Shown here in pieces: positions 1-7,145 of a stretch of 14,712 nt of DNA. The position numbers and the translations under genes are program-made. This DNA is from Bacteroidales bacterium (GTDB taxonomy: Bacteria > Bacteroidota > Bacteroidia > Bacteroidales > Muribaculaceae). The stretch lies in NCBI GenBank assembly GCA_019415705.1, contig DXYS01000012.1, positions 7,988-22,699 on the forward strand, written 5' to 3'. Every line of letters begins with the position of its first letter. The first letter of the stretch is position 1. A model generated the notes under the pieces. The model saw nothing but the letters and a program-made list of their open reading frames with translations, was not told the DNA's origin and did not search any database.

Positions 1-229
1 CTTTTGAATCGTATGTTACCTCCGAGGGGATTACGATGTCGCCCGAATACGGGCCTTCAGCACCTGCAATAACTTCGACAGTAAGGTCTGTTTCTGAAAG
101 AATGTTGTAAGTGAATCCGTCGGCGGCTGAGAATCTTTGGGCTGATGCGCTTATGCCCGTCAGAAAAACAGCGATTGCAAGCAGCAATGATTTTGGAAAT
201 TGAGAGTTCCGGAAGTAGGATTTTCCCAT
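1..229 (-). CDS. BspA-like secreted LRR surface protein, N-terminal part
   Basis: Read on the minus strand from the ATG at 229-227, this frame stays open to the window edge, giving 76 codons; the rest of the gene lies outside. Residues 1-31 form a type I signal peptide: a basic start (MGKSYFRNSQFPKS), a hydrophobic stretch (LLLAIAVFLTGI) and a probable cleavage site in SASA|QRF. The mature start contains the phrases FTYNILSETDLTVEV and YSGDIVIPSEVTYDSK. That form (simple Y/F-x-x-x description, then 'GDIVIPS-V-Y') is typical of the N-terminus of BspA-type leucine-rich-repeat proteins in Bacteroidales, which are exported and often carry a C-terminal sorting signal. The LRR repeats themselves cannot be seen here, so the family call rests on the N-terminal signature. 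The overlapping frame at 57-257 is a shadow. Confidence 0.72.
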   Translation of the reverse strand, partial: MGKSYFRNSQFPKSLLLAIAVFLTGISASAQRFSAADGFTYNILSETDLTVEVIAGAEGPYSGDIVIPSEVTYDSK

Positions 230-254
230 AGCAAAGAATGTTTTGTGTGTCCCT

Positions 255-306
255 CAATCCTCGGCGGAACGGTTACGGTTAAGGTATAAAAAAGGTGTGA
301 GGATTG
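255..306. repeat. 8+8 bp inverted repeat upstream of the BspA-like gene
   Basis: CAATCCTC (255-262) and GAGGATTG (299-306) are perfect reverse complements, 36 bp apart. They lie 26-77 bp upstream of the BspA-like start codon, where its promoter or 5' leader should be. No clear TAnnTTTG box for that gene could be found on the minus strand, so the repeat could be a regulatory site, a leader hairpin or chance. Confidence 0.35.
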
Positions 307-634
307 TATCTTGCTTTATCTCGTTCTTTGGTCTTGGCGTACCTTTGCGATAGATAAAACAATAGCCCCACACCGAGCGTGCTATATAATCTGCCTGTCA
401 CGGCAGCTATAAGACACCGATGCAGGTGCTATTGCCAATCATCTTCATCGCATTGTAAACCGCCAAGTTTAAGAACGGAAGATAATTTCAATAACACCTT
501 AAATAAAATGTATGATTCACCGTGCCAACTCTATGGCTCATCTGTGACCATGATGCAAATATACTTAAAAATGTTATCGCGGGGGCTGTACGCGTAATAT
601 TTTTTGTGAATTTGGTATGTTAAAATACATGCCT

Positions 635-649
635 GACGCAAATTGCGTC
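635..649. promoter_or_regulatory. Perfect 15-nt palindrome (candidate operator)
   Basis: GACGCAA-A-TTGCGTC has perfect 7-bp arms around one central base. It ends 20 bp before the TAnnTTTG box at 670-677, so it overlaps the expected -33 region of the phage-like gene pair. A small second hairpin (TCATC-GGGT-GATGA) follows at 652-665. The site has the size and position of a dimeric regulator's operator. No regulator gene is nearby, so function is inferred from position only. Confidence 0.4.
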
Positions 650-669
650 TCGTCATCGGGTGATGAATG

Positions 670-677
670 TAATTTTG
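670..677 (+). promoter_or_regulatory. Putative -7 element of the phage-like gene pair
   Basis: TAATTTTG matches the Bacteroidetes -7 consensus TAnnTTTG and lies 26 bp before the ATG at 704, implying a short leader of about 20 nt. The nearest upstream TTG (643-645) is about 24 bp away, longer than the usual 19-20 bp, so the -33 element is poor. Confidence 0.45.
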
Positions 678-703
678 CGGCGTAAATATACATTGTAAAA
701 ACT

Positions 704-3178
704 ATGAAAACACAAATCATTACAATCGGGGCGCAGTGTGCCGCTCCTGAGGATGGTAACGGTGTCAATCTGTGTCACAATCTTCGTCGGTCGCCGTCAG
801 GAGCGACACTCGAGCCTGTGGGTGTGCCCCGGCTCGTCGCGGCAGGAGGTTGGAGGCCGCTTTTGAATCATACGGTCGGCGAACACAGCTATATGATAAT
901 GTATAGCGGGTCGGCGCTTGCGGTGACGGATCTAAGGGCTTCTGTACCAGTTGTTACTGAAATAGGCTCCGTATCAGGGGATATTCTGACCGCGCAGACC
1001 GTCAGCGCCGGATGCGTCGTCGTTATGAGCAAATCCGGACCGTATGAGCTGCGTCTCGCCGACGGTGCGTGGACATTACAAAGCCCGGTGAGGCGTCTGC
1101 CGGTGATAAGTCTGACAGCTGTCGACGGAGCCGATGCGGAGGTCGAGGTAGGTGAGCGCACGCTGTCAAAGACCTATCAGACGGCAGACTACACACTGGC
1201 CGAGCGCGATGAGCGTGCGGTGTCGTCAGATGTCAGGGAGGCATACACCGAGCTGTGCCGACGCGCTGCCTCGGGCGGCTATTACTGTCAGCCGGTGATA
1301 GCGCGCTACAGGCTCGTCGGTGCTCAGGGAGAGACAGTCTATGAGTCGGCTCCGCTGCTGCTCGGCGCGTCGCAGGGCACGTCGGCAACCGATTATATCA
1401 CCATCGACAGCACTGACGGTCGCACGCTCGGACGCTGGACTCTGAGCGCGCGTCAGTGGCGTCCTCGTCTGCGTGTGGTCGAAGGTGTCGACCGCCTTGC
1501 AGCGTTAGGTGTTAGTCGCATCGAACTGCTCATCTCGCCGCAGATTCATCCTTATGACCCGTCGGCGACGGTGCCTGTCGAGCGTGTACGCGGAGCGGCA
1601 TCGGGCAATCACTTCCTGCGTGTGGCTCTTCCGGGGCGTTTGCAGGGACTTGTGGATATGGCAGGAGGCGGAGCCGTTGCACGTCTGCGCGAACTTATAG
1701 GCCGTGTCGGGACTCTTTGCCGGACAGCCGCGATTATGACTGTCACTGATGACATTACGGTCTTAGACCGTACGCTGCCCGCTGTGACCACAGCTGAGGC
1801 GGCTGACGAAGTGCGTGACATCAAACGTATTCTGAAATCGGCTGTCAAACCGGCCGACCGTGTGGCGTTGTCGCTTATGCTGCCGCACGGATTTACGGCC
1901 CGGGAGGCTGCCGAAGCCTCGGGGACGGTGCTGTGGGGCGGTCTTAGCGCCATAAGATATCATGGCGATGATGTGCGTACATTCGCGGCCTCAAACACCG
2001 CGGACACAGACGGGGCGTGGCACTCGGCTGTCAGTGTCACCTTCGGCTCGGGCGACGAACAGACTGTGGCGACGGCCGACGGCATCGGCGAGGCCCCGCA
2101 GACGCTAAATCCGGTACTGTCGTATCCGTCGGCCGACGCCGTTGCCATGAAAATTATCATCAGCCGCGGCGGCACGGTCATGACAGGTAAGTTTGAGCTC
2201 AAGCCTGATGCGTCGGGCCGGCGTGCGGTCTTTGTGCATCCGTCGCTCAGACCCTTTGCTTTGACAGACGAGGCTGAGGCCTATGTAGTGCCTGCCGAGA
2301 AGAGGAGTGAGCATGTTTATGACAATGCGGTCGCCGTCGCCCCGGTGGAACAATCTCTCAACATCCGCGCGGTGGCTGTCACGGGGGTATCTTCAACGGT
2401 GATGGCGCTTGCGGCCGTGCATCAGTCGCAGTCGGCATGGGACTTCGGTCGTCGCCGATTTATGGTATTCACATCGGTCGGTATGTTCAGAGCCATTGTC
2501 AGTGCCGATATGACTGCAATCTCAGTTGCGCTGCATGATAGCCGCCCTGTCACAGACCGTGCGGCTGTATGTGATACTTCGGGGCGGTTGCTGGCTCTCA
2601 GCGGTCGCAATCTTCTGGAAGTCGGCGCATCGGGATGCCGTCTGCTGGCCGACGACGTAGACGGCAAACGCATTTACTGGGAGCCTCTGCGTGGCGAACT
2701 GACTGTATGCGGCGACACGGAGAGGTCGGAGACCGTGTGTTTGCGCGACGGCATGAGGCGCTTTTCGCGGATGCTGCAACTTGTCAGACGCGGTGTCGTC
2801 GGCTGTGACGGCCTGACATACGCTGCGACGACTGGACAGACGTTGGTCTGTCTTAGCGACGAGACTATGCCTGCGTCACGTGCCGTTTCGTGGCGTCGCA
2901 CGGTCGCGTGCGGCGAAAGCCGTCTGCCGCTGTCGCTCGCTTTTGACGCCGCGGGGTCGTCTGTCAGGCTTAATGTGACACTCGCGCGCCGGTCGACCGA
3001 TGAGCGACGCAGCGGCCCGGTCGTAAGGGCGGTGATTGACGGGGCGCTCCGTGCGCCGATGGCTGTCAGATTGGCGCAGCGACCGATGCGGCTCTGTGAG
3101 GCCGGTTTCGGCGGCGAAGTGAGCGGTGATTTCAGATTTGCAGGATTCAGAATGGTAACAGACTATGGAAAATATTGA
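704..3178 (+). CDS. Phage-like 824-aa protein, probable virion-type beta-propeller
   Basis: An 824-residue protein without a signal peptide or membrane segment. I do not recognise a named family with certainty. It is rich in short beta-strand and turn segments. Residues 25-75 (HNLRRSPSGATLEPVG, then RPLLNHTVGEHSYMIMYSGSA) and 578-650 (WDFGRRRFMVFTSVGMFRAIV ... PVTDRAAVCDTSGRLLALSGRNLLEV) follow the pattern of tailed-phage structural propeller proteins, such as head-completion or tail-hub proteins, where 'FG..R..VFT..GM/Y' is followed by 'PV.R' and 'G.L.A/F.s..gl'. The middle (about 150-550) is variable and partly helical (322-400). Its last codons overlap the start of the terminase gene by 14 nt, so the two are very likely co-translated. 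The start at 704 is the only ATG near the promoter box. The phage-structural role is inferred from pattern memory and the TerL neighbour; a non-virion role in a domesticated pair is possible. Confidence 0.75.
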   Translation: MKTQIITIGAQCAAPEDGNGVNLCHNLRRSPSGATLEPVGVPRLVAAGGWRPLLNHTVGEHSYMIMYSGSALAVTDLRASVPVVTEIGSVSGDILTAQTVSAGCVVVMSKSGPYELRLADGAWTLQSPVRRLPVISLTAVDGADAEVEVGERTLSKTYQTADYTLAERDERAVSSDVREAYTELCRRAASGGYYCQPVIARYRLVGAQGETVYESAPLLLGASQGTSATDYITIDSTDGRTLGRWTLSARQWRPRLRVVEGVDRLAALGVSRIELLISPQIHPYDPSATVPVERVRGAASGNHFLRVALPGRLQGLVDMAGGGAVARLRELIGRVGTLCRTAAIMTVTDDITVLDRTLPAVTTAEAADEVRDIKRILKSAVKPADRVALSLMLPHGFTAREAAEASGTVLWGGLSAIRYHGDDVRTFAASNTADTDGAWHSAVSVTFGSGDEQTVATADGIGEAPQTLNPVLSYPSADAVAMKIIISRGGTVMTGKFELKPDASGRRAVFVHPSLRPFALTDEAEAYVVPAEKRSEHVYDNAVAVAPVEQSLNIRAVAVTGVSSTVMALAAVHQSQSAWDFGRRRFMVFTSVGMFRAIVSADMTAISVALHDSRPVTDRAAVCDTSGRLLALSGRNLLEVGASGCRLLADDVDGKRIYWEPLRGELTVCGDTERSETVCLRDGMRRFSRMLQLVRRGVVGCDGLTYAATTGQTLVCLSDETMPASRAVSWRRTVACGESRLPLSLAFDAAGSSVRLNVTLARRSTDERRSGPVVRAVIDGALRAPMAVRLAQRPMRLCEAGFGGEVSGDFRFAGFRMVTDYGKY

Positions 3179-5003
3179 CTTTGAGCTTGAAAATCGTCTG
3201 CGTAACGAGGCGCTTGCGGCCGCGGCGGTTTATGACCCCCTGACAGGAGTGGGATGCTGCGGCGACAGAGTCTCTGTCGACTCGCCCGAGCCGGGAGCGG
3301 GACGTGTGATGGTGCCGCGCACGATGACCGCTGACCCGGCGTGGGCATCTTCACTTGGCAATGTAGCCGAATGGCGGCGTCTGCGCTGCCGGCATGACTT
3401 CGAATACTGGGCGGCGACCTGCGTGACTATAAAGCACAAGACCGAGGGATGCGACACTCGTCTGCGTCTCAACCGCGCCCAGCGTCGCGTGCTCGCCGTC
3501 TTGGAGTCAGACCGCACGGCCGGGCGACCCATCAGGATGATAGTGCTCAAGGCGCGACAATGGGGCGGCTCGACGCTCGTGCAGATGTATATGGCGTGGA
3601 TACAGTCGTGTCACCGCCGCAACTGGCACTCGCTCATCTGTGCCCATGTCAAGGACACGGCGGCGACTATACGCGGCATGTATAGCAAGATGCTCGCTGA
3701 CTACCCCGAGGAGCTGTGGGAGGGCGACTCGCGTCCGCAGTTTGTGCCGTTCGAACGCGCCATCAATGTGCGCGAAATCAGCGGCCGCGGATGCCGCGTG
3801 ACGCTTGCTTCGAGTGAGAATCCCGAGTCGGTGCGCGGCTCTGACATAGCGATGGCCCATCTGTCGGAGACAGCCTATTGGAAAAACTCGGCTCAGCATC
3901 AGCCCGGCTCGCTTATGCGCTCGATATGCGGCTCGGTAGCCTTGATGCCTTACAGCCTTGTTGTGATGGAGTCGACGGCCAACGGCGTCGGAAACTATTT
4001 CCACACCGAGTGGCTGCGATGTCGTGACGGTCGCGGTGACAAGCACGCTGTCTTTGTGCCGTGGTATGAAATCGAAATCTACTCGCTCCCTCTCGACCGC
4101 CCGGCCGCCGAGATGGGTGCGTCGCTCAGCGAATATGAACTCGGCTTGTGGCATCGTGGCTGCACGCTCGAGCAGATAGCGTGGTATCGTGCCAAATCGG
4201 CCGAATATGCTGACGCGGCGATGATGCACGCCGAGTTTCCTTCTGACGACACCGAGGCTTTCGCCGCAACGGGTAGCGGTGTTTTCCGTCAGGACGACAT
4301 CGAGCGCATGCGCCGTGACTGCCGCACGCCGCTCCGCCGGGCCGACATTACGGCCTTGAGCCTCGTCGACAGACCCGGCGGCGCGCTGAGCATCTGGGAG
4401 GAGCCGGCAGACGGCGCCGACTATGTCGTGGCGGTAGACATAGGCGGTCGTACCGCCAAGGCCGACTGGTCGGTGATGGCCGTCGTCAGACGAGGATACT
4501 GTGGCGCGCCTCACCGCGTGGTAGCTCAGTGGCGCGGCCATACAGATCATGACCTGCTGGCCGGCTATGCCCGTCAGCTTGCAGAATACTATAACGAAGC
4601 CCTGCTGATAATCGAGAGCAACACGCTTGAGTCGGAGGCCGAAGGCGGCGGCGACTCCAATCTGTTTGTGCTATCGCGACTTGCCGAGAATTACGGCCGT
4701 CTTTACTGCCGTGGTGAGGGAGCCTCGCGGCGTCCCGGCTTCCACACCAACCGCTCGACCAAAGCCATGATAATCGCCATGCTGATAGAGGCCGTGCGCG
4801 ACGGACTTTATATCGAACGCAGCCATGCGGCGTGCGACGAGCTGACGGTTTACGAGCAGCGCCCCAACGGCTCATACGGTGCCAAAGAGGGACACCATGA
4901 CGACATCGTCATGACCCGTGCTATGGCTCTTTATGCGTTGCATACTGACGACGGCATCACTGACGCCCCCGCCCTCTCCTCAATTATTCGGCCCGAGTGG
5001 TAG
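3165..5003 (+). CDS. Phage terminase large subunit (TerL), ATPase plus nuclease
   Basis: This 612-residue protein has both domains of a DNA-packaging terminase large subunit. In the N-terminal ATPase, the Q-motif-like LNRAQRRVLA is at 102-111. The deviant Walker A, KARQWGGST, is at 129-137. The Walker B/catalytic Glu segment, AHLSETAYW, is at 231-239, with E235 as the likely catalytic residue. Coupling motif C, MESTANG, is at 268-274. In the C-terminal RNase H-like nuclease, the metal-binding acids are seen as VVAVDIGG (D425), LIIESN (E484) and HHDDIV (D579/D580). All key residues are present, so the gene does not look decayed. In tailed phages TerL docks on the portal and pumps DNA into the capsid. 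Here no portal, small terminase or capsid gene follows: the next 330 bp are intergenic repeats and then convergent pckA. The ATG at 3165 overlaps the upstream gene's stop, supporting a two-gene operon. No T-rich terminator follows the stop. Confidence 0.9.
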   Translation: MENIDFELENRLRNEALAAAAVYDPLTGVGCCGDRVSVDSPEPGAGRVMVPRTMTADPAWASSLGNVAEWRRLRCRHDFEYWAATCVTIKHKTEGCDTRLRLNRAQRRVLAVLESDRTAGRPIRMIVLKARQWGGSTLVQMYMAWIQSCHRRNWHSLICAHVKDTAATIRGMYSKMLADYPEELWEGDSRPQFVPFERAINVREISGRGCRVTLASSENPESVRGSDIAMAHLSETAYWKNSAQHQPGSLMRSICGSVALMPYSLVVMESTANGVGNYFHTEWLRCRDGRGDKHAVFVPWYEIEIYSLPLDRPAAEMGASLSEYELGLWHRGCTLEQIAWYRAKSAEYADAAMMHAEFPSDDTEAFAATGSGVFRQDDIERMRRDCRTPLRRADITALSLVDRPGGALSIWEEPADGADYVVAVDIGGRTAKADWSVMAVVRRGYCGAPHRVVAQWRGHTDHDLLAGYARQLAEYYNEALLIIESNTLESEAEGGGDSNLFVLSRLAENYGRLYCRGEGASRRPGFHTNRSTKAMIIAMLIEAVRDGLYIERSHAACDELTVYEQRPNGSYGAKEGHHDDIVMTRAMALYALHTDDGITDAPALSSIIRPEW

Positions 5004-5012
5004 GAGCATGTA

Positions 5013-5036
5013 TGGAGGGTCGATTTGTAATCGACC
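5013..5036 (+). repeat. Structured repeat A, copy 1
   Basis: TGGAGGG followed by GGTCGATT-TGT-AATCGACC (the last GG shared), a perfect 8-bp stem with a 3-nt loop. It starts 10 bp after the terL stop. Other copies are at 14553-14576, 14602-14625 (inverted) and 14698 to the window end. No T-tract follows, so it is not an obvious intrinsic terminator. Confidence 0.8.
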
Positions 5037-5079
5037 GTAAATCACCGAAGTGTGAGACGATTGAATAGGGTAATTATGA

Positions 5080-5103
5080 GCGCCATCGGTGCGTCAGCGC
5101 TGC
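5080..5103 (+). repeat. Structured repeat D variant (left cluster)
   Basis: The pattern GCGC-CATCG-GTGC followed by GTCAGCGCTGC is close to the copy at 14262-14285 (GCGC-TGTAG-GCGC then GTCAGTGCTGC). The hairpin stem is kept through a G-U wobble while the five loop bases differ. This supports membership of the same dispersed family. Confidence 0.5.
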
Positions 5104-5122
5104 TTTGGAATAATGGCTAAAC

Positions 5123-5206
5123 ACCACGGTTGCGCAGGCCTACAGCCTGCTTACCGTGGCCTCACATGCTGACGCCGCGCTGCGGCTACGACCGCTAACG
5201 CGGACG
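5123..5206 (+). repeat. Structured repeat B, copy 1 (84 bp)
   Basis: An 84-bp element that matches 14454-14537 at 81 of 84 positions by eye. The first half is a two-level hairpin: outer stem CCACGGT/ACCGTGG (5124-5130 with 5153-5159) and inner stem GCAGGC/GCCTGC around CTACA. The second half is another hairpin: outer CCGCG/CGCGG and inner GCGG/CCGC around the loop CTACGA. It lies between the 3' ends of the convergent terL and pckA genes, a common location for REP-like elements. No transposase is present. Confidence 0.85.
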
Positions 5207-5272
5207 CAAAATCGGTCAACTCGTAGCGCGCCAATGCTAATGTATCTGTGGCATTAACCTATACATGATTAT

Positions 5273-5308
5273 ACATGCCGTCGCTCCCTGTCGGTTGCTC
5301 TGGCATGT
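5273..5308. repeat. Hairpin with 7-bp stem and 22-nt interior
   Basis: ACATGCC (5273-5279) pairs perfectly with GGCATGT (5302-5308). The interior contains TCGCTCCCTG and TCGGTTGCTC. It has the same plan as repeat B (perfect outer stem around a composite core) and sits in the same cluster, so it may be another repeat class, but no second copy exists in this window. Confidence 0.4.
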
Positions 5309-5337
5309 CACTACATTTCGCTTTGGCGTGTGTCTGC

Positions 5338-5374
5338 AAAAAAACAGGGGCTGTGACATCTGTCACAGCCCCTG
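5338..5374 (-). terminator. Intrinsic terminator of pckA
   Basis: On the minus strand, 26 nt past the pckA stop, there is a perfect 14-bp inverted repeat (CAGGGGCTGTGACA at 5345-5358 with its complement at 5361-5374, loop of 2), followed by seven T residues (the A-run at 5338-5344). This is a textbook rho-independent terminator. Confidence 0.92.
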
Positions 5375-5400
5375 CGGGTTATAGTATGGTCTCGTTAAAC

Positions 5401-7050
5401 TTATTTGTCTAAGTGAGGACCTGCTGCTACGAGAGCTTTGCCTGCTGCGTTGTTCTCGTATTTAGCGAAGTTCTTGATGAAACGTGCTGCGAGGTCTTCG
5501 GCTTTGGTGTACCACTCCTGCGGGTTAGCATAAGTGTCGCGCGGGTCGAGGATTTTGGGATCTACGCCGGGAAGTTCGGTCGGAATCTCGAAGTCGAAGA
5601 TAGGCAGTTTCTTTGTGGGAGCGGTCAGGATGGCGCCGTCGAGGATAGCGTCGATGATGCCGCGGGTATCTTTGATAGAGATACGTTTGCCTGTGCCGTT
5701 CCAGCCGGTGTTGACGAGGTATGCTTTGGCGCCCGATGCCTGCATGCGCTTAACGAGTTCCTCGGCATATTTTGTCGGGTGGAGCTCAAGGAATGCCTGA
5801 CCGAAGCAAGCCGAGAATGTCGGGGTAGGCTCGGTGATGCCACGCTCTGTGCCGGCGAGTTTGGCGGTGAAGCCTGACAGGAAGTAGTATTTTGTCTGCT
5901 CGGGAGTCAGGATAGACACGGGAGGCAGCACGCCGAATGCGTCGGCGCTCAGGAAGATTACGTTCTTGGCTGCGGGACCTGCAGAAATCGGTTTAACGAT
6001 GTTCTTGATGTGGTCGATGGGGTAGCTTACACGGGTGTTCTCTGTAACGCTCTTGTCGGCGAAGTCGATTTTGCCGTCTTTGTCTACGGTAACGTTCTCG
6101 AGGAGGGCGTCACGTGTGATGGCGTTGAAGATGTCGGGCTCGCTGTCTTTGTCGAGGTTGATGACCTTGGCGTAGCAGCCGCCTTCGAAGTTGAACACGC
6201 CGTTGTCGTCCCAGCCGTGCTCGTCGTCACCGATAAGGAGACGTTTGGGGTCGGTCGAGAGAGTGGTCTTGCCTGTGCCCGAGAGGCCGAAGAAAATAGC
6301 TGTGTTCTCGCCCTTGAGGTCGGTGTTGGCCGAGCAGTGCATAGATGCGATGCCCTTGAGGGGGAGGAAGTAGTTCATCATCGAGAACATACCTTTCTTC
6401 ATCTCGCCGCCGTACCATGTGTTGATGATAACCTGCTCGCGCGATGTGATGTTGAACACGACAGCAGTCTCGCTGTTGAGGCCGAGCTCTTTGTAGTTTG
6501 TGAGTTTGGCTTTAGAGGCGTTGTAGACAACGAAGTCGGGAGTGAAGTCCTTGAGTTCGTCGGCTGTCGGACGGATGAACATGTTCTTGACGAAGTGTGC
6601 CTGCCAAGCTACTTCCATGATGAAACGCACAGCCATGCGGGTGTCTTTGTTAGCGCCGCAGAAACCGTCGACAACATAGAGTTTCTTGTTAGAGAGCTCT
6701 TTGATGGCGAGCTCTTTGCAAGCCTTCCAAGCCTCCTGAGTGGCGGGCTTGTTGTCGTTTTTATATTCTTCGGTTGTCCACCATACGGTGTCTTTAGAGT
6801 TTTCGTCGAGTACGATGAATTTGTCTTTAGGCGAGCGGCCGGTGTAGACGCCGGTCATAACGTCGACAGCGTTGAGCTCGGTGAGGACGCCTTTCTCATA
6901 ACCTTCGAGCGAGGGGAGAGTCTCTTCTTTGAAGAGTTCCTCGTAAGAGGGATTGTAGACTACTTCGGTAGTGCCTTCGATGCCGTACTTCTCGAGGTCT
7001 TTTTTGATTTCGGGAGTACGAGCTTTGATGATTTCTTCGATGTTGCTCAT
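5401..7050 (-). CDS. pckA: Phosphoenolpyruvate carboxykinase (ATP)
   Basis: A 549-residue cytoplasmic enzyme, close to the usual 530-550 residues. It interconverts oxaloacetate + ATP and PEP + CO2 + ADP. In fermenting Bacteroidales it is thought to run mainly toward oxaloacetate, saving ATP and feeding malate/fumarate/succinate formation. Visible motifs: substrate-binding TGRSPKDKF (70-78); the metal-ligand region GGEMKKGMFSMMNYFLP (214-230) and MHCSAN (237-242, His238); P-loop GLSGTGKTT (255-263); and kinase-2 LLIGDDEHGW (271-280, Asp275/276). The P-loop GTGKT form marks the ATP-dependent class rather than the GTP-dependent one. The start at 7050 gives the canonical short N-terminus (MSNIEEIIKA). 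It has its own promoter and leader (7106-7164) and a strong terminator. The coding sequence favours AAG and GAG codons, as expected for a highly expressed gene. Confidence 0.98.
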   Translation of the reverse strand: MSNIEEIIKARTPEIKKDLEKYGIEGTTEVVYNPSYEELFKEETLPSLEGYEKGVLTELNAVDVMTGVYTGRSPKDKFIVLDENSKDTVWWTTEEYKNDNKPATQEAWKACKELAIKELSNKKLYVVDGFCGANKDTRMAVRFIMEVAWQAHFVKNMFIRPTADELKDFTPDFVVYNASKAKLTNYKELGLNSETAVVFNITSREQVIINTWYGGEMKKGMFSMMNYFLPLKGIASMHCSANTDLKGENTAIFFGLSGTGKTTLSTDPKRLLIGDDEHGWDDNGVFNFEGGCYAKVINLDKDSEPDIFNAITRDALLENVTVDKDGKIDFADKSVTENTRVSYPIDHIKNIVKPISAGPAAKNVIFLSADAFGVLPPVSILTPEQTKYYFLSGFTAKLAGTERGITEPTPTFSACFGQAFLELHPTKYAEELVKRMQASGAKAYLVNTGWNGTGKRISIKDTRGIIDAILDGAILTAPTKKLPIFDFEIPTELPGVDPKILDPRDTYANPQEWYTKAEDLAARFIKNFAKYENNAAGKALVAAGPHLDK

Positions 7051-7105
7051 TGTCGTAAAATCTTGATATGAATGTTAGTAAATGTATTCTTTGCGATGTT
7101 ATAAT

Positions 7106-7138
7106 CTGACTTGGTCAGTAGTCTGCCTGATTCGGCAG
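7106..7138 (-). promoter_or_regulatory. Two small hairpins in the pckA 5' leader
   Basis: CTGAC-TTG-GTCAG (7106-7118) and CTGCC-TGATTC-GGCAG (7123-7138) are adjacent 5-bp perfect stems in the roughly 100-nt leader between the putative start of transcription (about 7150) and the pckA ATG at 7050. They may stabilise the mRNA or act in regulation. No known riboswitch class is recognised. Confidence 0.4.
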
Positions 7139-7145
7139 GCCCTTG

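Larger units (their letters stand above)
230..703. other. Non-coding divergent intergenic region, 474 bp
   Basis: This AT-richer stretch separates the minus-strand BspA-like gene from the plus-strand phage-like pair. I see no tRNA, rRNA or convincing small gene. The 72-codon frame at 379-597 has low-complexity, Cys/Ser/His-rich content and no family features. A TAnnTTTG box (TACCTTTG) lies at 340-347 on the plus strand but has no TTG/TTTG about 19-20 bp upstream. A short hairpin, CTGCC-TGTCAC-GGCAG, lies at 391-406. The inverted repeat, palindrome and promoter listed below also fall in this stretch. Confidence 0.6.

Noticed and set aside
57..257. 66-codon minus-strand frame at the left end
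   Set aside because: It is out of frame with the signal-peptide-bearing BspA-like frame that starts at 229 and runs off the window; the latter has clear protein features.
379..597. 72-codon plus-strand frame in the left intergenic region
   Set aside because: Composition (many Cys, His, Ser and Arg), no recognisable motif and no good promoter spacing; reads as translated non-coding DNA.
3507..4550. Long minus-strand frame (347 codons) opposite terL
   Set aside because: It overlaps a terminase with complete catalytic motifs. The frame stays open because of the GC-rich codon pattern, and its translation shows no family features.
5004..5340. Insertion sequence or attachment site next to terL
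   Set aside because: No transposase or integrase frame, no terminal inverted repeats bounding a gene, and no matching direct repeat at the left side of the phage-like pair (360-703).
6010..7071. 353-codon plus-strand frame opposite pckA
   Set aside because: Antisense shadow of a well-conserved enzyme; Val/Phe/Glu-rich translation without domains.
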